Shown: piece by piece, positions 25,818-35,117 of the stretch | How positions within the stretch are numbered: position 1 is the first letter of the stretch | Layout: each line of letters begins with the position of its first letter | Assembly: GCA_965199005.1 (NCBI GenBank) | Contig: CBDAQK010000001.1 | Location: forward strand, 1,054,001-1,118,000 | DNA from: LMUY01 sp965199005 | GTDB lineage: Bacteria > Pseudomonadota > Alphaproteobacteria > Acetobacterales > Acetobacteraceae | DNA length: 64,000 bases | Direction: 5' to 3' | Notes under the pieces: generated by a model | The model's input: the letters and a program-made list of their open reading frames with translations, nothing else | Databases searched by the model: none | What the model was told of the DNA's origin: nothing | Program-made: the position numbers and the translations under genes

Positions 25818-27926
25818 ATGCGTGACGTCGAGGCGCTGCTGCGCCCCCGCAGCGTCGCGGTCGTTGGCGCGTCGGCGACGCGTCGCGCGCAGGGCAACGG
25901 CGTCATCCGCAACCTGCAGGAGGCCGGCTACGGCGGTCGGATCATCCCGGTCCATCCCACCGCACCCGCCATCGACGGCGTCGCGACCGTACCGGCGATC
26001 GACCGCCTGCCACCAGGCATCGACACCGCTATCGTGGCGATCCCGGCGCCAGGCGTGGTAGCGGTGCTGGCAGAGCTGCAGCTTGCTGGGCTGCGCTCGG
26101 CCATCGTTTTCTCCAACGGGTTTTCCGGCCCGCAGGCAGCCGCGTTGCGGGCCTTCGCCGCCGCAAGCCCGATGGCGATCCATGGCCCCAACTGCATGGG
26201 GCTGATCAACCTCTCCGACGCCGTCCGGCTGTACCCCTCGACGATCACCGCCAAGGTGCAGCCCGGCCGCGTCGCGCTGATCGCCCAATCCGGCTCGGCC
26301 GCGATTTCGCTCATGAATTCCACCACGGCCGGGCTGTCCAAGGTTGTCACCATGGGCAGCGAGTTCCAGGTGACTGCGCCCGACTACATGCGCTGGTTTG
26401 CCACCGACGACACGACGTCCGTGGTGGGCATCGTGCTGGAATCGATTCAAAATCCGGTGCACTTCGCCGCCGCGGCTGCCCAACTGCGAGGAGCGGGGAA
26501 GGCCTTGGTCGTCCTAAAGGTGGGTCGATCCGAGGTGGGCGCGGCGGCCGTGCAGGCGCATACCGGCGCGCTGATCAGCCGCAGCGACGCCTATGACCGC
26601 TTCTTCGCCCGGAACGGCATTCCCACGGCACGCGATTACGACGAACTCATCGCCTCGATGGAATGTTTCGCCACCTGCCGCGCGGGGCGGTCCGGCAACC
26701 GCATCGGCATCATCGGCATTTCCGGCGGTGAGACCGCGCTCGCCTGCGACATCGTCGCCGAGCTTGGCCTCTACGCAGCCACCTGGAGCCCCGGCACCGA
26801 AGCGCTTATCCGCACCGCGCTCCCCGGCGTTTCCGGCGTCAACCCGCTCGATCTTGGTGCCAGCGTGCACCACACGGTCGCCCAGGACGAAGCCGCCATA
26901 GCAGCCATCCTCGGGGACGAAGCCGTCGACCAGCTCATGGTGGTGCAGGATTCACAGGCCACGCTGACGCCGACCATGTTGGGCAACTACACGCCGCGCA
27001 TTCTCTTGTATGGACGCCAAGGTGCCGCAGCCGACAAACCCCTCGTCATCGTATCGCCCACTGGCGAGACCACCCATCCCCAGATCATCGAAGCGATGGC
27101 CGCCCAGGGTGTCCCGGTGCTTCGTGGGCTGCGCGCTGGCGCCGCGGCAATGCGCAACCTCAGCATCCTGCCCAGCCCACCGCCTCCCGCGGCCGCCCCG
27201 GCCGCGGATGCACGGGCGGGGCGATTCGCGGCCGAGATAGCCGCCTGCACCGGACCGCTCCCCTCCGCCCTCTGCAGCCGTATCCTGCACGCCTACGGCA
27301 TCCCGATCGTGCGGTCGGCCCTGGTCGCCTCGGAGTCTGAGGCGCTGGCCGCATCCGAGCGGATCGGCTTTCCCATGGTGGTCAAGATCAACTCGCCCGA
27401 TATACCGCACCGGTCGGATATCGGCGGCGTTGCGCTCGGCATCGCTGACACCCCAGGACTGCTGGCAGCGATGGTACAGATGCGGCAGCGCGTGCTGCGC
27501 TCTCGTCCGGACGCCCGCATCGCCGGGTTCGAGCTACAGGAACAACTGAGCGATTGCATTGAGGCCGCCGCCGGCTTTGTCGCAGCCCCACCCTTCGGCG
27601 CGCTGATCATGATCGGGACCGGCGGCGTACTCGTCGAACTGGAAGCCGACCGCACGGTCGAACTCGGCCCCTTCTCGCACGAGCAGGCCCTGACCATGAT
27701 CGGTAGCACCCGCCTGGGCGCTCGCCTTTCCGGCTACCGCACGCTGCTGCCGCCCACCAGCCTCTCGCCTCTGGCCGATGGCCTCGCCCGCCTATCCGAA
27801 CTGGCCGCCGCCCTCTGTGGGCAGGTCGTCGAGTGCGACCTGAATCCCGTTCTGGTCCGCAAGGGATCCGGCGAGATACGCGTGGTGGATGCGTTGATGG
27901 TGGCGCAGGCCGGGTGCGGCGCCTGA
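25818..27926 (+). CDS. Acyl-CoA synthetase, ADP-forming (NDP-forming)
   Basis: The 702-residue enzyme joins an acid to CoA using ATP and producing ADP and phosphate. Domain order is a CoA-binding Rossmann domain (RPRSVAVVGASATRR, near residues 9-23), succinyl-CoA ligase-like domains (RIGIIGISGGETAL, about 295-308) and a C-terminal ATP-grasp domain (FPMVVKINSPDIPHRSDIGG, about 517-536). It begins 4 bases after the binding-protein stop, so it is cotranscribed with the importer and likely activates a carboxylic acid derived from the imported substrate. Acetyl, pimeloyl or other acids are all possible. Confidence 0.9.
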   Translation: MRDVEALLRPRSVAVVGASATRRAQGNGVIRNLQEAGYGGRIIPVHPTAPAIDGVATVPAIDRLPPGIDTAIVAIPAPGVVAVLAELQLAGLRSAIVFSNGFSGPQAAALRAFAAASPMAIHGPNCMGLINLSDAVRLYPSTITAKVQPGRVALIAQSGSAAISLMNSTTAGLSKVVTMGSEFQVTAPDYMRWFATDDTTSVVGIVLESIQNPVHFAAAAAQLRGAGKALVVLKVGRSEVGAAAVQAHTGALISRSDAYDRFFARNGIPTARDYDELIASMECFATCRAGRSGNRIGIIGISGGETALACDIVAELGLYAATWSPGTEALIRTALPGVSGVNPLDLGASVHHTVAQDEAAIAAILGDEAVDQLMVVQDSQATLTPTMLGNYTPRILLYGRQGAAADKPLVIVSPTGETTHPQIIEAMAAQGVPVLRGLRAGAAAMRNLSILPSPPPPAAAPAADARAGRFAAEIAACTGPLPSALCSRILHAYGIPIVRSALVASESEALAASERIGFPMVVKINSPDIPHRSDIGGVALGIADTPGLLAAMVQMRQRVLRSRPDARIAGFELQEQLSDCIEAAAGFVAAPPFGALIMIGTGGVLVELEADRTVELGPFSHEQALTMIGSTRLGARLSGYRTLLPPTSLSPLADGLARLSELAAALCGQVVECDLNPVLVRKGSGEIRVVDALMVAQAGCGA

Positions 27927-27937
27927 AGGTCGCGCGG

Positions 27938-29272
27938 TCACGACGGCGCCGATCGTCCCATTGGCCGCTGCAGCCCCAGATGGTCGCGCAGGGTCGGCCC
28001 CGCATAATCCCGCCGGAACACGTTCCGGCGCTGTAGCGCGGGTACGACATGATCGACGAAAACTGCCAAATCGCTTGGAAAAAGCGGCGGCAGGATGTTG
28101 AACCCGTCGCTGCCGCCTGCCTCCAGCCAATGCGCCATATGGTCGGCCAGTTGCTCGGGCGTGCCGACAAAGGATTGGTGAACGCGCGAGCGCACCATGA
28201 TCCGGGCTGCGTCGCGCAGTGTCATCGTCTCCCGCTCCGCCCGCTCTATCAGGGTGGTCGCGTTCCGGTTGAGCGCCGGGTTGGAGGCACGGATATCCTC
28301 CGTCGGCAAAGGCTGGTCGAGTGGATGGTCATACAGGCGAAACTTCGTCATTTCCGTGAGCATCCAGACGCCGATAGCGGGATCGACGAGTTGGGCGAAC
28401 TCTTCGGCCCGGCGTTGCGCTGCCGCCTCGGTGTCGCCCAGCATCGGCGATAGGCCTGGCATGATCTTCACACTATCGGCTGAGCGGCCCCTCGCGGCCA
28501 TGCGGGCGTGAATGTCGGCCCGAAATGCCTGTGCCTCCGCCAACTCGCCTTGGGCGGTGAAAATCGCCTCACCGATGCGGGCGGCGAAGTCACGCCCGGG
28601 TGGGCTGCCGCCAGCCTGCACCAGCACCGGCCAGCCCTGTGGCGGCCGCGGCATCATGGCTGGCCCAGCGACGGAAAAGAAGGGGCTCCGGTGATCGACA
28701 GCATGGATGCGGGCAGGGTCCAGGAAGCGCCCGGCGCCGGCATCGGCCACTACGGCGCCGTCCTCCCAGCTGTCCCACAGCCCGGTCACCACGTCGACGA
28801 AAGCGGCGGCCCGCTCGTAGCGCAGCGTCTTGTCCATCGCCTCCGTGCGGCTGAAATTCAGCGCCGACTTGTCGTCCGACGTGGTCACCACGTTCCAGCC
28901 GGCGCGGCCGCCGCTCAAATGGTCGAGCGTGGCGAATTTGGCGGCGATCGCAAATGGCTCGTGGTAGGTGGTCGACAACGTGGCGACCAAACCGATCCGC
29001 TCGGTCACCCCAGCGATCGCTGAAACAATGGAGACCGGGTCGAGGTTGTTGATGGCGACCTGCCCCATCACGCGCCCCTCCCGCTCCCGCGCGTTCAGCG
29101 CGTCGCCGACGAAGAACATGTCGAACTTGCCGCGCTCGGCGATCTGCGCGCACTCGCGGTAATAGCCGAGTTCGGTGATGCGTTCCGCCCGCATCGACGG
29201 GTGGCGCCACGCGGCGATGTGGTGCCCGCCCGGATAAATAAACACGCCGAGATGAAGCTGGCGTCCCGTCAT
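27938..29272 (-). CDS. LLM-class FMN-dependent monooxygenase (NtaA/SnaA/DszA family)
   Basis: The ATG at 29272 overlaps the upstream gene's TGA; a longer in-frame extension lies within that gene and is rejected. The 444-residue protein has the family start LHLGVFIYPGGHHIAAWRHP, the FMN-site segment HLSGGRAGWNVVTTSDD (about residues 116-132) and PPQGWPVLVQAGGSPPGRDF. Such enzymes use reduced FMN and O2 to break C-N or C-S bonds in compounds like nitrilotriacetate, EDTA, dibenzothiophene sulfone or sulfonates. They need a separate flavin reductase, which is not seen nearby. Confidence 0.9.
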   Translation of the reverse strand: MTGRQLHLGVFIYPGGHHIAAWRHPSMRAERITELGYYRECAQIAERGKFDMFFVGDALNAREREGRVMGQVAINNLDPVSIVSAIAGVTERIGLVATLSTTYHEPFAIAAKFATLDHLSGGRAGWNVVTTSDDKSALNFSRTEAMDKTLRYERAAAFVDVVTGLWDSWEDGAVVADAGAGRFLDPARIHAVDHRSPFFSVAGPAMMPRPPQGWPVLVQAGGSPPGRDFAARIGEAIFTAQGELAEAQAFRADIHARMAARGRSADSVKIMPGLSPMLGDTEAAAQRRAEEFAQLVDPAIGVWMLTEMTKFRLYDHPLDQPLPTEDIRASNPALNRNATTLIERAERETMTLRDAARIMVRSRVHQSFVGTPEQLADHMAHWLEAGGSDGFNILPPLFPSDLAVFVDHVVPALQRRNVFRRDYAGPTLRDHLGLQRPMGRSAPS

Positions 29273-30417
29273 GCCGCGAACTGACTGCGGGGGCGCGGCA
29301 GATGCAGATGCTCGCGCAAGGTGCACCCTACGGCTGCAGTGGGCCGCAACGAGCGGGCTCGCAAATGCGGTACCACGTCGGCCGCAAAGCGCTCCAAATC
29401 CATCGGCAGCACCGCCGGCGCCACATGGAAGCCATCGCACAACTCGTCTGCGAACAGGTCCGCCAGCCATTCGGCGAGCGCAGCCGGCGTGCCGATGAAA
29501 GGGATGCCGCCCATCGACCAAGCGAGTCGCGCCGCCCCGCCGGCCTGGCCCGCATCCGCCAATATCGCCGCGGCGAGCGGCCCGGTGACCATGCTGTCGA
29601 GCACCCCGGCGCGCGCATCAGCCTGCGTTTGCGTGGGCGCGAGCAGCGGCACGATGGTGGGCAGCAGAAGAGGTCGCGGACCGAGTGCCCGGCGCAACCT
29701 GGACAGCATGTCCGGTCTCGCAACCGCTGCCAAAAAAACATCCGCCGTGGCACCGGCCAATGCGAGTCCCTCCGCGCTGTGATCACTCTGCACAATAATG
29801 GGGTGGCCCTGCAGCGGCCGTGGCGCATTCAGCGGACCGCGGACCGAAAAATGCGGCCCTTTATGGTCGATCCGATGAACCCGGCTCGAATCCGTAAACA
29901 AGCCGGCTGGCTTATCCAGCAGGATCGCCTCATCTTCCCAGCTATCCCACAGCTTGCGCACCACGGTGATGCATTCAAATGCACGCGCATACCGGGTTGC
30001 GGTGTCGCGCGCCGCGGCATGCGCGAAATCGCCGGGCCGGTACGCCTTTTCCTGGATGTCGGCCAGCCAGGCCGTGCGCCCGGCGGTCAAGCGGTCTGCA
30101 CCGGCAAAGGAGCGGGCGATGTTGAACGGCTCTGCGTGGTCGATCGGGACCGACGCCCCCAAACCGATCCGCTCACCATCCGCGGCCAGCGTGGCGATCA
30201 GAGGCATGGCATCCGGCTCGAACGTCCCGGTCAGCCCGCTTGCCGCCACGGCCGTGCCCCAGGGTGAGCCGCCGAACAGGATCGCATCCAGGCCGCCGTG
30301 CTCCGCCTGCGTGGTGAGCCTCCGGAACCAGGACAGCGACGGCGCGGGTGGCGCCTCCGTCACCCGCCATGCCGCCGGATGCGCGCCGCAGCCCGCCCCG
30401 GACACGGTGAGCAGCAT
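29269..30417 (-). CDS. Divergent LLM-class monooxygenase-like protein
   Basis: About 382 residues from ATG 30417 (AGGG 6 bases upstream); starts at 30438 or 30477 are possible. It aligns with NtaA-type monooxygenases over its full length (AHPAAWR near the N-terminus, DRLTAGRTAWLADIQE in place of HLSGGRAGWNVVTT, then PLQGHPIIVQSDHS and a C-terminal LREHLHLPRP). Several normally invariant residues around the FMN phosphate are changed, and it is about 60 residues shorter than its neighbours. It is translationally coupled to the next monooxygenase and may be a partner subunit or a diverged enzyme. Confidence 0.8.
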   Translation of the reverse strand: MLLTVSGAGCGAHPAAWRVTEAPPAPSLSWFRRLTTQAEHGGLDAILFGGSPWGTAVAASGLTGTFEPDAMPLIATLAADGERIGLGASVPIDHAEPFNIARSFAGADRLTAGRTAWLADIQEKAYRPGDFAHAAARDTATRYARAFECITVVRKLWDSWEDEAILLDKPAGLFTDSSRVHRIDHKGPHFSVRGPLNAPRPLQGHPIIVQSDHSAEGLALAGATADVFLAAVARPDMLSRLRRALGPRPLLLPTIVPLLAPTQTQADARAGVLDSMVTGPLAAAILADAGQAGGAARLAWSMGGIPFIGTPAALAEWLADLFADELCDGFHVAPAVLPMDLERFAADVVPHLRARSLRPTAAVGCTLREHLHLPRPRSQFAA

Positions 30418-30702
30418 GGGTCGCCCTGATGGTATCATAGCTATTCGTAACACTCGCATTTCCGTAACGTAAGTCACGCCGAGGGCCCCGCCTTGGCGCT
30501 AGTCCGAGGCAAACACCACATGAACCATACGATGTCGCTTGGGCGCCGCCCGCATAACCCGAACACGCGGCGCCTCGGCTGAAGGATGAGGCCAGCGGAT
30601 AGCTCATCCAGGGATGATGCCAATGGCCAGGGCGACTGGAAGGCGTGCGAAACCGCGCTGACCTCGACCGCGGCCGGCGCGTCGCCGGCTGCCACATAAA
30701 CC

Positions 30703-31596
30703 TCACGCCGTGCCCGGTTCACCGCGCACGTAGCCTGCCTTGCGCAGCTCCAAGCGCCCCTGTTCCTCGCCGGCGCCGGGCACGATCGAGCCGTCCTGTT
30801 TTGTAATCTCATCCCAGCTCGCGATGATCCGCTCAGGGATATCCATTCCGCCCCCGAGAAACACCCCGGGCGAGAGTGTGATGCTTGCGGCCTCGAACGA
30901 ACCAGCGCCGGCACACAGGATGGTGCGGGTTGGCGCATCGTCACGAACCAGCGCCACTACTGCCGGGCTCACACGCGCTGGATCAAGCAGAGCGAGTTCC
31001 GCCTGCGGCAGCAATCCATCCAACATACGGGTTGCGGCGGTCGGGGCGATGCAGTTTACGCGGATATTGTGGCGCGCGCCCTCGAGCGCGAGGGTTTGCA
31101 TCAGCCCGACCAACGCCATCTTCGCCGCAGCATAGTTGGACTGGCCAAAATTGCCGTAGAGCCCGGAAGACGAGGTCGTCATCACGACCCGGCCATATTT
31201 GCGAGACCGCATATGGTCCCACAGCGCTTTGGTGCAATGCACCGACCCCATGAGGTGGACGTCCATCACGAGCCGAAAATTGTCGAGATCCATCTTTGCG
31301 AAGGTTTTGTCGCGCAGAATTCCTGCGTTGTTGACGAGGATGTCAACCTTTGACCAGCGTTCGATCGCGTGCGCCACCATCGCCGACACCGCTTCGAAGT
31401 CGGTGACGGAACAAGCAGCAGCAATCGCGGTGCCCCCGGCTGACGTGATCTCGCCGGCAACAGCATCGGCATGATCCTTTGATACGTCATTGACCACGAT
31501 CTTAGCGCCGTGCTTGGCCAAGAGCAGGGCGTGCTCCCGACCAAGGCCGCCGCCAGCCCCTGTGATGATCGCGACGCGCCCGTCCAGCTCAATCAT
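30703..31596 (-). CDS. SDR-family oxidoreductase (3-hydroxyacyl-CoA dehydrogenase-like)
   Basis: This 297-residue NAD(P)-dependent enzyme has TGAGGGLGREHALLLAKHGA (residues 12-31, cofactor motif), NNAGILRDKTF and the catalytic Ser/Tyr/Lys set (SSSGLYGNFGQSNYAAAK). The pattern with REHALLLA and VVNDVSKDHADAV is typical of the HSD17B4/FabG-like dehydrogenases acting on acyl-CoA or steroid-like substrates. A C-terminal extension of about 50 residues (WDEITKQDGSIVPG) resembles that group. It sits upstream of the two monooxygenase genes, 285 bp away. Confidence 0.88.
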   Translation of the reverse strand: MIELDGRVAIITGAGGGLGREHALLLAKHGAKIVVNDVSKDHADAVAGEITSAGGTAIAAACSVTDFEAVSAMVAHAIERWSKVDILVNNAGILRDKTFAKMDLDNFRLVMDVHLMGSVHCTKALWDHMRSRKYGRVVMTTSSSGLYGNFGQSNYAAAKMALVGLMQTLALEGARHNIRVNCIAPTAATRMLDGLLPQAELALLDPARVSPAVVALVRDDAPTRTILCAGAGSFEAASITLSPGVFLGGGMDIPERIIASWDEITKQDGSIVPGAGEEQGRLELRKAGYVRGEPGTA

Positions 31597-31844
31597 CTAT
31601 CTCACCCCCGATTTATTGCGGTTCGACATTCGTCGTCTCCCGGTGGAACGACGTACTCCGCAGCATTTATCGGCTTTAACCTGAAGCAGATTGAGATACT
31701 GGACAAGCTGCTTGCCCGCCATCAGGCAGGCAGCCCAGGAGGCGCCGCTGACGGTCCCGCGCGATAGCCAACGCGCGTGCGACCATCGGCGCATGCTGAG
31801 AGCCTTGCGGGCTGCTGGTTGAACGGGACGAGATAGTTGGCTGC

Positions 31845-32627
31845 TCAGTTCGGCTGTGGGGAAGCCGGCGGGATGCGGGTGTTGACGTACCAATCGTCGA
31901 ACCGCGTCAGGTCGGGGAAGCGCAGTTCGAAGCCGTTTGCTTCCAGCAGCGTCCGCAGAAGACCACGCTGAGGGGTGTGGTTATGTTCGACCGTCAGGAG
32001 GTGAATGTCGTATTTGGCGAAATCAAAGCTTTGCAGGATCTCATACTCGCTGCCCTCCGTGTCGACGCTCATATAATCGATGGAGCGAGGTGCGCCAGCC
32101 TCTACCAGCAGCTCTTCCAACGTCTGTGCTTGAACGGTGATCCGCGAGCCTGTGATCCGCCGGGCAATATGGATGTCGCACGTACTGTAGCGGTCTATCG
32201 TCGAGAAGAGTGGCTCGTCGGTTTGATTGAAGGTTACCTCCCGCTCCCCCTCACCCGTCACACATCGGGTCGACACGTAGCAGCGCCGGTTCTTCGCCAG
32301 CGCCTCGTGGAACACCGGATTGGGCTCGGCCAGCACGCCGTTCCAGCCGAACTCGCGTTCCAATAGCCAGCTGTTGCTGAGTGTGACGCCATCGGCCGCG
32401 CCGAATTCAACGAAATAGCCATCGCGCTTCTCTCCCGTTTCGAAGAGCGCCCACAAATCCTGCGCCAGTTGCGCCGAGCTTATCTTACAGCGGGTGAGTG
32501 CGTAGGTCAGGAATTCGAATCCGGCCCCCAAGTCGGGCAGTCCGCCATTTTCCTTGGCCCGTGCAATCTCGCCGAACAATGCGTCAGATAGCAGCCGAGT
32601 TACGGGAGGCAGCAGCGTACTAGACAT
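31845..32627 (-). CDS. FkbM-family SAM-dependent methyltransferase
   Basis: The 260-residue protein shows the FkbM motif set: GYFVEFGAADGVTLSNSWLL (about residues 70-89, SAM-binding glycine motif), GVLAEPNPVFHEAL, and SIDYMSVDTEGSEYEILQSF (about 183-202). Such cytoplasmic enzymes O-methylate sugars or small molecules. There is no sugar gene cluster nearby, so the substrate is unclear. The ATG at 32627 overlaps the end of a possible 68-codon frame coming from the monooxygenase gene upstream. Confidence 0.85.
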   Translation of the reverse strand: MSSTLLPPVTRLLSDALFGEIARAKENGGLPDLGAGFEFLTYALTRCKISSAQLAQDLWALFETGEKRDGYFVEFGAADGVTLSNSWLLEREFGWNGVLAEPNPVFHEALAKNRRCYVSTRCVTGEGEREVTFNQTDEPLFSTIDRYSTCDIHIARRITGSRITVQAQTLEELLVEAGAPRSIDYMSVDTEGSEYEILQSFDFAKYDIHLLTVEHNHTPQRGLLRTLLEANGFELRFPDLTRFDDWYVNTRIPPASPQPN

Positions 32628-32826
32628 CGGCCAGCTCCATCAAATCCAGTTCGGCATATCGCCAGGGTAGCACTAGAAACCTGCTTTCGGTAGGCGCCGG
32701 CCGACGCAGGGTGATGCCTCCTCCGCGAGCCGGACGCATGTGCCCTCGCGCGGCCTCCAATGCCGGATCAATGCATGCCCGCGAATCCTGCAAGCTGCCG
32801 GTTGCAGTGAGCGGAAACGAGATCAA
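32620..32826 (-). CDS. Possible small linker ORF of unknown function
   Basis: A 68-codon frame starts at TTG 32826, overlapping the monooxygenase stop by 3 bases, and ends inside the start of the FkbM gene. The overlap at both ends suggests a translational bridge, and the C-terminal part (FLVLPWRYAELDLMELADV) looks protein-like. However there is no recognisable domain, and TTG starts are uncommon. It may be only an accidental open frame. Confidence 0.25.
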   Translation of the reverse strand: MISFPLTATGSLQDSRACIDPALEAARGHMRPARGGGITLRRPAPTESRFLVLPWRYAELDLMELADV

Positions 32827-34184
32827 TGAACGGCCCTCTCGTGACCGTTTGTCCGGGGTGGGAAGAAACGGTTTGCGGGCCGTGGCAGCCCGAGGTTTTC
32901 CCGGAAGGTCTTTCCTGCGTAGTCGAGCTGGAACAACCCGCGCCGCTGCAATTCCGGCACGACCAAGTCAACGATGGCTTTGAGCCCCCGCGGGGTCACG
33001 GGACCGCTCATGACGAAGCCATCGCATGCCCCCGCGCGGTACCAGGCCTCCATCTGGTCGGCCACCTGCACCGCGCTGCCCTTGAAGCTGCATCCGCCGG
33101 AGCCGACCAACACGCGCTGGTAGGTCTGCCGGATCGTCAGGTTCTCGCGCGCCGCTGTGGCTGCGATGCTGAAGCGCAGGCTGGTGCCACCAACGTTCTG
33201 CCCCTGCGGTGTCGGCACCGGGCCGTCGATCGGGTAGCCCGAGATGTCCATCTCCAGCAGCTTTGATAGGAAGTCCACGCCCAGGGCGGGCGGGATCAAC
33301 GCCTGCAGCTCCTGGAAATGCGCCTCAGCCTCTGCCTCCGTCTCAGCGGCGTAGATCGTGACGTCATGCAGGATCTTGAGTGCGCACTTTGGCCGGCCAT
33401 GCTTGGCCATGCGGCCTTTGATCGCGGCATAATTGGCCTGTGCGATCTCCATCGACCCGCCGGTTGCGAACATGCAATCGGAAATCTCCGCCGTCAGTTC
33501 CTGTCCGGGCACGGATTGTCCGGCGGAGAATACGACCGGATGCCCTTGCGGTGGCCGGGCCATGTTGAGCGGCCCACGCACGGAGAGATGCTCGCCCTGA
33601 TGCCCGAGCACGTGGACCTTGGCCGGATCGAGGAACTGGCCGGCCGCCTTGTCCTCGATGAAGGCGCCGTCGTCCCAACTGTCCCAAAGCCCCTTCACCA
33701 CCTGGGCGAACTCCAGCGCCCGGGAGTAGCGTGCCTCACGCGCCATGTGTTCGGTGTGGCCAAAGTTCAGCGCGTCATCGGCGTTGGACGTGGTGACCAA
33801 GTTCCAGCCAGCGCGGCCTCCGCTGAGGTGGTCCAGCGAGGCGAATTTCCGGGCAAGAGAAAAGGCGGCCTCGTAGGTGGTGGTTGCGGTTGCGACCAGG
33901 CCGATATGCCGGGTCACCATGCTGATTGCCGATAGAAGCGTCACCGGCTCGAACACCGTCGGGCGGTCGGTGGGCGGCATGGCTGCGAACAGCGCGGGCT
34001 TGTTCATCTGCCGTACCCCGTTGCCGTCCGCCAGGAACAAAAAGTGTAACTTACCCCGCTCGGCAAGTTCAGCCAGCAAGACGGTGTTGCCCAGGTTCAT
34101 GGCTGCGGGAGCCCAGGCGTCGGGGTGTCGCCAACCAGCCAGGTGTGAGCCGACCGCACGGGCATTTGCACCAAGGATCATCAT
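32823..34184 (-). CDS. LLM-class FMN-dependent monooxygenase (NtaA/SnaA/DszA family)
   Basis: The chosen start is the first of two adjacent ATGs at 34184; the extension above has no homology. The 453-residue product contains GSHLAGWRHPDAW, SLDHLSGGRAGWNLVTTSNA (about residues 110-129), RPPQGHPVVFSAGQSVPG and a C-terminal FRENLGLPRP. It should use FMNH2 and O2 to oxidise a C-N or C-S bond. It is divergent from a Dpp-type importer starting 87 bp away, a layout like that of aminopolycarboxylate or sulfonate utilisation genes. Confidence 0.9.
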   Translation of the reverse strand: MMILGANARAVGSHLAGWRHPDAWAPAAMNLGNTVLLAELAERGKLHFLFLADGNGVRQMNKPALFAAMPPTDRPTVFEPVTLLSAISMVTRHIGLVATATTTYEAAFSLARKFASLDHLSGGRAGWNLVTTSNADDALNFGHTEHMAREARYSRALEFAQVVKGLWDSWDDGAFIEDKAAGQFLDPAKVHVLGHQGEHLSVRGPLNMARPPQGHPVVFSAGQSVPGQELTAEISDCMFATGGSMEIAQANYAAIKGRMAKHGRPKCALKILHDVTIYAAETEAEAEAHFQELQALIPPALGVDFLSKLLEMDISGYPIDGPVPTPQGQNVGGTSLRFSIAATAARENLTIRQTYQRVLVGSGGCSFKGSAVQVADQMEAWYRAGACDGFVMSGPVTPRGLKAIVDLVVPELQRRGLFQLDYAGKTFRENLGLPRPANRFFPPRTNGHERAVH

Positions 34185-34271
34185 AGGGCGGAACGATAGG
34201 GGCACGGTTCCAAACGGGTCAATCGGCCCCATTGCCATTGCGGCGGCGCAGCATGCCGGTTAGCGTTCTGC

Positions 34272-35117
34272 ATGCCCAGCGACCTCGTGACGGGTGGCAG
34301 ACTCCGGACCGGACGCCGGCGCATGCTGAGTCGGCTGAGGCCGGCGCATGGACTGCTGGCCATGGGTCTCCTGCTGCTAGCCTTCGTGCTGCTGGCCCCG
34401 GCCCTAGCGCCCTTTCCGCCCGCCGAGGGTTCCATGGATATCCTTGTCGATCCTGGTGCCGGGCACCTGCTCGGCACGGACCAATTCGGGCGCGACGTCT
34501 TCTCCCGTTTCCTGGCTGGCGGGCGGTCCGTCGCATTGATGGCCGGGGCCGCCGGGGTGCTGGCGGTGTGCCTAGGATGCGCGATCGGGGTCACGGCGGG
34601 GTATCTCGGCGGCTGGGTGGACGCGGTGCTGATGCGCTGCGTCGACGTGCAGTTATCGATGCCGCCAAAGTTGCTGGTGCTGGTGTTCGCGACCTCCCTG
34701 CCGCGCAATAGTGCCGTATTGGCGGCATTGGTGGGGTTGCTTATGGCGCCCGGCACGGCACGGGTGGTGCGTGGCCTCACGCAGTCCATCGCCGTGCAGG
34801 ATTTCGTGGCGGCCGCGGAGGTAGCCGGGGGCCGGTTCTTGTCGGTTGCGTTGCACGAGATCGTGCCCAACATCCTGCCGCGCCTAACGCTCGAACTCGC
34901 ACTCCGCACGGGTTTCGCGGTGCTGATCCTGGCCGGGCTCAACTTTCTTGGGATCGGCCTATCGCCGCCATCGCCGGATTGGGGGCTGGCGATCAACGAA
35001 GGCCGCTCGACGTTTATGATCGCGCCAGCCATCTGCCTTGCCCCTGCCGCCGGCATCGTGCTGTTGGTCTCCGCCGTCACGATGGTGACGCACGCGCTGG
35101 GCGAACTTTGGCGATGA
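34272..35117 (+). CDS. Dpp/Opp-type ABC transporter permease (DppC-like)
   Basis: The 281-residue permease has an N-terminal helix (LLAMGLLLLAFVLLAPALAP), LLGTDQFGRDVFSRFLAGG (about residues 69-87), five more membrane segments and the EAA loop AAAEVAGGRFLSVALHEIVPN. It starts the second importer in the window; the first gene being the C-type permease is unusual. ATG 34323 is an alternative start. Its stop overlaps the fused ATPase start. Confidence 0.9.
   Translation: MPSDLVTGGRLRTGRRRMLSRLRPAHGLLAMGLLLLAFVLLAPALAPFPPAEGSMDILVDPGAGHLLGTDQFGRDVFSRFLAGGRSVALMAGAAGVLAVCLGCAIGVTAGYLGGWVDAVLMRCVDVQLSMPPKLLVLVFATSLPRNSAVLAALVGLLMAPGTARVVRGLTQSIAVQDFVAAAEVAGGRFLSVALHEIVPNILPRLTLELALRTGFAVLILAGLNFLGIGLSPPSPDWGLAINEGRSTFMIAPAICLAPAAGIVLLVSAVTMVTHALGELWR

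Noticed and set aside
30418..30702. Possible gene between the diverged monooxygenase and the SDR
   Set aside because: Open frames exist on the minus strand (for example around VYVAAGDAPAAVEVSAV), but no start with ribosome site or family could be recognised; treated as a non-coding spacer.
31597..31893. 98-codon frame on the minus strand between SDR and methyltransferase genes
   Set aside because: Overlaps the methyltransferase 3' end and encodes Arg/Ser-rich sequence without resemblance to any family I know.
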